Below, one piece after another: positions 21,692 to 25,231 of a DNA stretch of 25,231 nt. Each line of letters starts with the position of its first letter. The first letter of the stretch is position 1. The stretch lies in the NCBI GenBank assembly GCA_023415595.1, contig JAEZJW010000093.1, positions 1 through 25,231 on the forward strand, read 5' to 3'. The notes under the pieces are model-generated. The model had not been told where the DNA came from and did not search any database. It saw only the letters and a program-made list of their open reading frames with translations. The stretch is from Bacillota bacterium (GTDB taxonomy: Bacteria > Bacillota > Clostridia > Lachnospirales > Lachnospiraceae). The position numbers and the translations under genes were made by a program.

Positions 21692-23284
21692 ATGGCAGAC
21701 AGATTGAAGCAATTACCAAAACAGCTGTTGGCATTTTGGAACAAGTATACCGGTAAGCAAAAGACCATTATCATCAGCGTGGCCTGTGCTGTTCTATTTG
21801 CATTTGTTGTTCTGGTAGTAATTGCGAACAGGGTACAATACGAGGAACTGACCATCACAGAAACCTCCAAGGAGGCCAGTGAGGTAATAGATTTATTAGA
21901 AGAAGAAGGTATAAAATATAAACTAGGATCCGATCATCTGACTGTATCGGTGGATTTAAAGCGTTATTCCGATGCGGTTCTTCTGCTTGCCAGTAATGAC
22001 ATGCCATCCACAGGCATCACATTGGACGAGCTTCTGAATAACAGTCTCAGCACTACGAATAGTGACCGGACTCTGAAAATCAATCTTTATATGCAGAACC
22101 AGTTACGAAATTATATTGTTAAGATGGAGGGAGTAGAGGATGCAGAGGTTTACTATATCCCTGTAGAGGCTACGAATACCATCCTTACCCCCCAGCAGGA
22201 AACCAATGCCAGTGTCCTGCTTACTACCAATGACGATTTTGAGCCTCAGACAGCTGAGACGATTGCTCAGGTCGTAGCTTCCGTCATCGGTAATACCTCT
22301 TCCGAGAAGGTTAAGGTAGCGGATCAGAACGGTAAGCTGCTGTATGGAGGGGAACAGGATCTGTACTCCGGTGCAGCTAACAGCAATGAGGATTACAGAG
22401 AACGCCTCCGTAATACCTTTATTAACAATCTGTATATGCTGCTGTTAAAGAGCGGATATGACGATGTTGAGATTGCTCCCCATCTGGTCATTGATAATAC
22501 CAAGGTTACAGAGCTCTATACGGAATACCTGCCGGCAGAAGGCCAGGAGCAGGGTGTATTCAGCCACAGCTATACTTATAATTCGGAGAATGCGGGCAGT
22601 TCAGGAGGAGTGCCGGGAACTACCTCCAATGACGAAACTGATTATATGCTTGAGGACTCCTCCTCTACGACCGGGAATGTGGAGATAGAGGAAAATGATT
22701 ATTTACCGAACGAAAGAGTAACTAATACAGAATATGAGGTCGGAGCCATTGATTCCGCTCAATCCTCCGTCAGCTTGGTACTGCGTAAGCTTACCACCCA
22801 TAAGGAAGAGGATTTGAAACGGCAGGGACTCTTAGACGGAACAACCTTTGATGATTACGTATTGGCCAATAGTGCCGAATCAAAGCTGGTTGTGGATCCG
22901 GAACTGATCAAGTCAGTATCCATGGCTACCGGTATATCGGAAGATAAGATTCAGATTTCCGCAATCGAACAGCCGGTGTTTGTACCGAAGCTGGTGAATA
23001 AGACAGACTTTACCGATTATCTGCAGTATATCCTGGCAGCATTGATTGTTGCTCTGATCCTGTTCGTAGTGTTCAAAGGCTTTGGGCCGGTGGAAGTTAC
23101 TGAACTGGAACCTGAACTATCCGTGGAACAGCTTCTGGCAACAACGAAGGAAAATCAGACCATTGAGGATATTGAGTTTAATGAGGTTTCCGAGGTCAGA
23201 AAGATGATAGAGAAGTTCGTTGACGAGAAGCCCGATGCAGTGGCTCAGCTGCTGCGTAACTGGCTGAACGAAGAATGGAGCTAA
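21692..23284 (+). CDS. fliF: Flagellar MS-ring protein FliF
   Basis: A 530-residue MS-ring protein, the membrane platform on which the flagellum is built. Two membrane helices bracket a large extracytoplasmic region: residues about 25-45 (TIIISVACAVLFAFVVLVVI) and about 443-464 (LQYILAALIVALILFVVF). The ring-building YscJ-like domain includes SSDHLTVSVDLKRYSDAVLL-type sequence near residues 75-100 and NLYMQNQLRNYIVKMEGVED. A low-complexity acidic and Ser-rich loop at about 290-340 is usual for the beta-collar region. The cytoplasmic tail ends in PDAVAQLLRNWLNEEWS, the FliG-binding motif. Overall length agrees with Firmicute FliF. GGAG (21679-21682) is nine bases before the ATG. A 200-base gap with tandem repeats follows, which is unusual before fliG. 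Confidence 0.96.
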   Translation: MADRLKQLPKQLLAFWNKYTGKQKTIIISVACAVLFAFVVLVVIANRVQYEELTITETSKEASEVIDLLEEEGIKYKLGSDHLTVSVDLKRYSDAVLLLASNDMPSTGITLDELLNNSLSTTNSDRTLKINLYMQNQLRNYIVKMEGVEDAEVYYIPVEATNTILTPQQETNASVLLTTNDDFEPQTAETIAQVVASVIGNTSSEKVKVADQNGKLLYGGEQDLYSGAANSNEDYRERLRNTFINNLYMLLLKSGYDDVEIAPHLVIDNTKVTELYTEYLPAEGQEQGVFSHSYTYNSENAGSSGGVPGTTSNDETDYMLEDSSSTTGNVEIEENDYLPNERVTNTEYEVGAIDSAQSSVSLVLRKLTTHKEEDLKRQGLLDGTTFDDYVLANSAESKLVVDPELIKSVSMATGISEDKIQISAIEQPVFVPKLVNKTDFTDYLQYILAALIVALILFVVFKGFGPVEVTELEPELSVEQLLATTKENQTIEDIEFNEVSEVRKMIEKFVDEKPDAVAQLLRNWLNEEWS

Positions 23285-23285
23285 A

Positions 23286-23488
23286 CGTGAAAATAAAGAA
23301 CATTTTCACGCACAGAAGTTTGTGCCTGCGCAAGGCCCGCAAATGCGGGACTTTAACCTCGGCACAAACTAATTCAAAGGAGAGGTTAGTGTGAAGAAAG
23401 AGCATTTTCACACTTCGAAGTTTGTGCCTTCGCAAGGCCCGCAAATGCGGGACTTTATCCTTGGCACAAACAAATTCAAAGGGAAGGA
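23286..23488 (+). repeat. Tandem structured repeat (two units of about 102 bp) before fliG
   Basis: Two copies, about 23286-23387 and 23388-23488, match with six differences over the 71-base core (23315-23385 against 23417-23487). Each unit has a first hairpin (CGTGAAAAT/ATTTTCACG at 23286-23310; AGTGTGAA/TTCACACT at 23388-23414). Each also has a second, compound hairpin with outer arms GTTTGTGCC/GGCACAAAC (23318-23326 with 23361-23369; 23420-23428 with 23463-23471) enclosing CCCGC-aaat-GCGGG (23336-23349; 23438-23451). Each ends in a purine-rich ribosome-binding-like tract (AAAGGAGAGG; AAAGGGAAGG). The second tract is the one available to fliG. Confidence 0.85.
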
Positions 23489-24520
23489 ATGTTGGTTTAT
23501 ATGGCGAGAGCAAATAGCGGTAGTGAAATAAACGGTGTGCAGAAGGCAGCTATCCTTCTGATTTCCTTGGGACCTGAAAGGTCGGCCAGCATCTTCAAGC
23601 ATCTGAAGGAGGATGAGATTGAGACTCTGACTCTGGAGATTGCCAATACCAGAAGTATTTCTCCTGCAACCAAGGATCAGGTCATGGATGAATTCTATGA
23701 AATCTGCCTGGCACAGCAATATATCGCAGAGGGCGGTATCGCCTATGCGAAGGAACTGTTGGAGAAAGCGCTCGGTATCGATAAGGCGAAGGATGTCATT
23801 GGTAAGCTGACAGCTTCCCTTCAGGTTCGTCCTTTTGAATTTGTAAGAAAGACCGATGCCTCCCAGCTGTTGAACTTTATTCAGGATGAGCATCCTCAGA
23901 CAATTGCTTTGATCCTGTCCTACCTGTCACCGAACCAGGCTTCAACGATTATTTCGTCCCTGGCACCGGATAAACAGGCAGATGTTGCGAAGCGTATAGC
24001 CCAGATGGACCGTACCTCACCGGATGTAATCAAGGAAGTGGAGAGAGTGCTGGAGCGTAAGCTGGCCTCCCTTGTTAATCAGGATTACACGATTGTCGGT
24101 GGTGTGGATTCCATCGTTGAAATCTTAAATACCGTAGACCGCGGTACCGAGAAACATATTATGGAGACCCTCGAAATCGAAGAACCTGAATTGGCAGATG
24201 AGATCCGCAGAAAGATGTTCGTATTCGAGGATATCCTGAGCCTGGATGACAAGTCCATCCAGAGAGTACTCAGAGAGGTTGATAATAATGAACTGGCTGT
24301 CGCTCTGAAGGGCTCCAATGAAGAGGTACAGAATGTTATCTTTAACAACCTGTCGAAGCGTCTGGCAGCCATGATCAAGGAAGATATGGAATATATGGGT
24401 CCTGTCCGTCTGAAGGATGTGGAAGAGGCTCAGCAGAAGATTGTAAACATTATCAGAAAACTGGAGGATTCCTCTGAGATTATTATTTCCAGAGGCGGAG
24501 GTGACGAAATCGTTGTCTAA
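23489..24520 (+). CDS. fliG: Flagellar motor switch protein FliG
   Basis: A FliG of 343 residues from the first ATG, or 339 from the ATG at 23501, whose N-terminus MARANSGSEINGVQKAAILL looks more like the family. The ribosome-binding tract AAAGGGAAGG ends only one base before the first ATG and 13 before the second, so the true start is uncertain; a TTG at 23492 is a third option. FliG forms the rotor ring, binding FliF and the stator. The N-domain starts with QKAAILLISLGPERSASIFK, the middle domain has the EHPQTIALILSYL motif near 130, and the C-domain contains the charged helix DDKSIQRVLREVDNNELAVA that contacts MotA. Full length for the family. It overlaps fliH by eight bases. Confidence 0.96.
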   Translation: MLVYMARANSGSEINGVQKAAILLISLGPERSASIFKHLKEDEIETLTLEIANTRSISPATKDQVMDEFYEICLAQQYIAEGGIAYAKELLEKALGIDKAKDVIGKLTASLQVRPFEFVRKTDASQLLNFIQDEHPQTIALILSYLSPNQASTIISSLAPDKQADVAKRIAQMDRTSPDVIKEVERVLERKLASLVNQDYTIVGGVDSIVEILNTVDRGTEKHIMETLEIEEPELADEIRRKMFVFEDILSLDDKSIQRVLREVDNNELAVALKGSNEEVQNVIFNNLSKRLAAMIKEDMEYMGPVRLKDVEEAQQKIVNIIRKLEDSSEIIISRGGGDEIVV

Positions 24521-25231
24521 TGTAATTAAAGCTTATTCCGTACGTTTAGAAGAGGAAATGGTAAAAACCATCGATTGTCACCTTAAGAGGGATTCGGACA
24601 TTAATGAAAAGAGAAGTTTCCGGATTGCTTCCCCTACCGAGGTGATTACTGACGGTTTTGTGGAAGGACTTCAGGCAGTGGTTGTAGAAGCCGTTCCGAA
24701 TACGGAGGAGATTGCTGAGAAAGCAAATAAACTGCTAGAAGATGCCAAGAAAGAAGCAAAAGCCTTGTTGGATAAGGCAAGACTTGAGGCAGAGCAGCTG
24801 AAAGCGGAAGCCCAAGCTTTAGCGAAGAAAAAGGGTTATGAGGACGGTCAGCGGCAGAGCCTTGCGGAGCTGCAGAGAAGGACGGCAGAATTAGAGCAAC
24901 TGAAGCAACAGCAGCAGGAAGAGTATCAGGCATACATTTCTGAGCTGGAACCTAAGACAGCTGAGATTCTGGCAGAACTGATCACAAAGATCACCGGTAT
25001 CTTAATTGAGGAACAGAAGGATGTCATCCTGTACCTGGTAGAGCGCGCATTCCTGGGGCTTGATAAAGCGGATTCCTATACCGTTAGGGTAAGCAGGGAG
25101 GATTATGAGCTGGTAGCCGGAAAGAAGGATTATCTGGCGGAGTTAACCGGAAGAGATATCACTCTGGTCATTCAGGAGGATCCAAGCCTTATAAAAAATC
25201 AATGTTTGATTGAAACAGAACTGAAGGTCAT
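24513..25231 (+). CDS. fliH: Flagellar assembly protein FliH, TTG start, 3' end cut by window
   Basis: An open frame of 239 codons running off the window end, with a coiled-coil-rich middle (Glu/Lys/Ala/Gln, about residues 70-150, for example KANKLLEDAKKEAKALLDKA) and the C-terminal FliH/YscL-type domain (EEQKDVILYLVERAFLGL, then ITLVIQEDPSLIKNQCLIET). FliH dimers bind and restrain the export ATPase FliI, whose gene would be expected next. The start is the TTG at 24513, supported by GGAGGTGA (24497-24504) eight bases upstream and by an eight-base overlap with the end of fliG, a translational-coupling arrangement. The first in-frame ATG is at 24558 and lacks a good site, so an ATG-only search would shorten the protein by 15 residues. 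The only long open minus-strand frame here (24646-24933) is a shadow. Confidence 0.92.
   Translation, partial: MSNVIKAYSVRLEEEMVKTIDCHLKRDSDINEKRSFRIASPTEVITDGFVEGLQAVVVEAVPNTEEIAEKANKLLEDAKKEAKALLDKARLEAEQLKAEAQALAKKKGYEDGQRQSLAELQRRTAELEQLKQQQQEEYQAYISELEPKTAEILAELITKITGILIEEQKDVILYLVERAFLGLDKADSYTVRVSREDYELVAGKKDYLAELTGRDITLVIQEDPSLIKNQCLIETELKV

Noticed and set aside
23196..23513. Minus-strand frame with an internally repeated peptide across the fliF-fliG gap
   Set aside because: The repetition comes from the tandem DNA repeat; it overlaps fliF and fliG ends and has no start signal or family match.
1..25231. tRNA, rRNA, CRISPR array, prophage, toxin-antitoxin pair or defence system
   Set aside because: No cloverleaf with anticodon arm, no regularly spaced repeats, and no integrase, nuclease or small paired genes were seen; the large palindromes do not have tRNA features.

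Overview
The window looks like a chromosomal segment of a low-to-mid GC, flagellated, endospore-lineage anaerobe of the Clostridia, most likely Lachnospiraceae. The evidence is the gene set: a CodY regulator placed directly before a flagellar basal-body operon, a flavodiiron oxygen-scavenging protein, a YlmC/YmxH-type sporulation protein, NrdR, a cytoplasmic GH3 glycosidase beside an AraC regulator, strong GGAGG-type ribosome binding sites and near-consensus sigma-A promoters. This assignment is by eye and no database was consulted.

Left part (1-9669): the 3' part of an unrecognised protein, a nitroreductase and a full-length aconitase all run rightward. A leftward ROK fructokinase-type sugar kinase converges on them. 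Then come a membrane-anchored RsiV/DUF3298-like protein, an AraC-family regulator with its own promoter, and a GH3 beta-glycosidase 60 bp downstream of it. The regulator and glycosidase look like a small sugar-utilisation unit, and the glycosidase start region can form competing hairpins.

Middle part (9670-12300): three leftward genes, nrdR, ymxH and fprA, each with a recognisable promoter. The nrdR-ymxH gap holds a large palindromic element (10461-10574) with a possible four-arm fold and a second perfect-length hairpin. The ymxH promoter and start codon carry two copies of the palindrome ATGCGCAT. The fprA promoter is full consensus and overlaps a PerR-box-like sequence.

Right part (12410-25231): a membrane-anchored metallophosphoesterase, then yifB/comM, dprA, topA, codY, flgB, flgC, fliE, fliF, fliG and fliH (fliH cut by the window end). 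This is the dprA-topA-...-codY-flgB order known from Bacillus subtilis, but without the trmFO-xerC/codV-hslVU genes that sit between topA and codY there. A strong terminator separates codY from the flagellar operon. A tandemly duplicated structured repeat (about 102 bp unit) fills the unusually long fliF-fliG gap and supplies the fliG ribosome binding region.

No phage, CRISPR array, complete insertion sequence, rRNA or tRNA was seen. Nearly all proteins are known families. The material worth a second look is in the non-coding structure, not in a new protein system.
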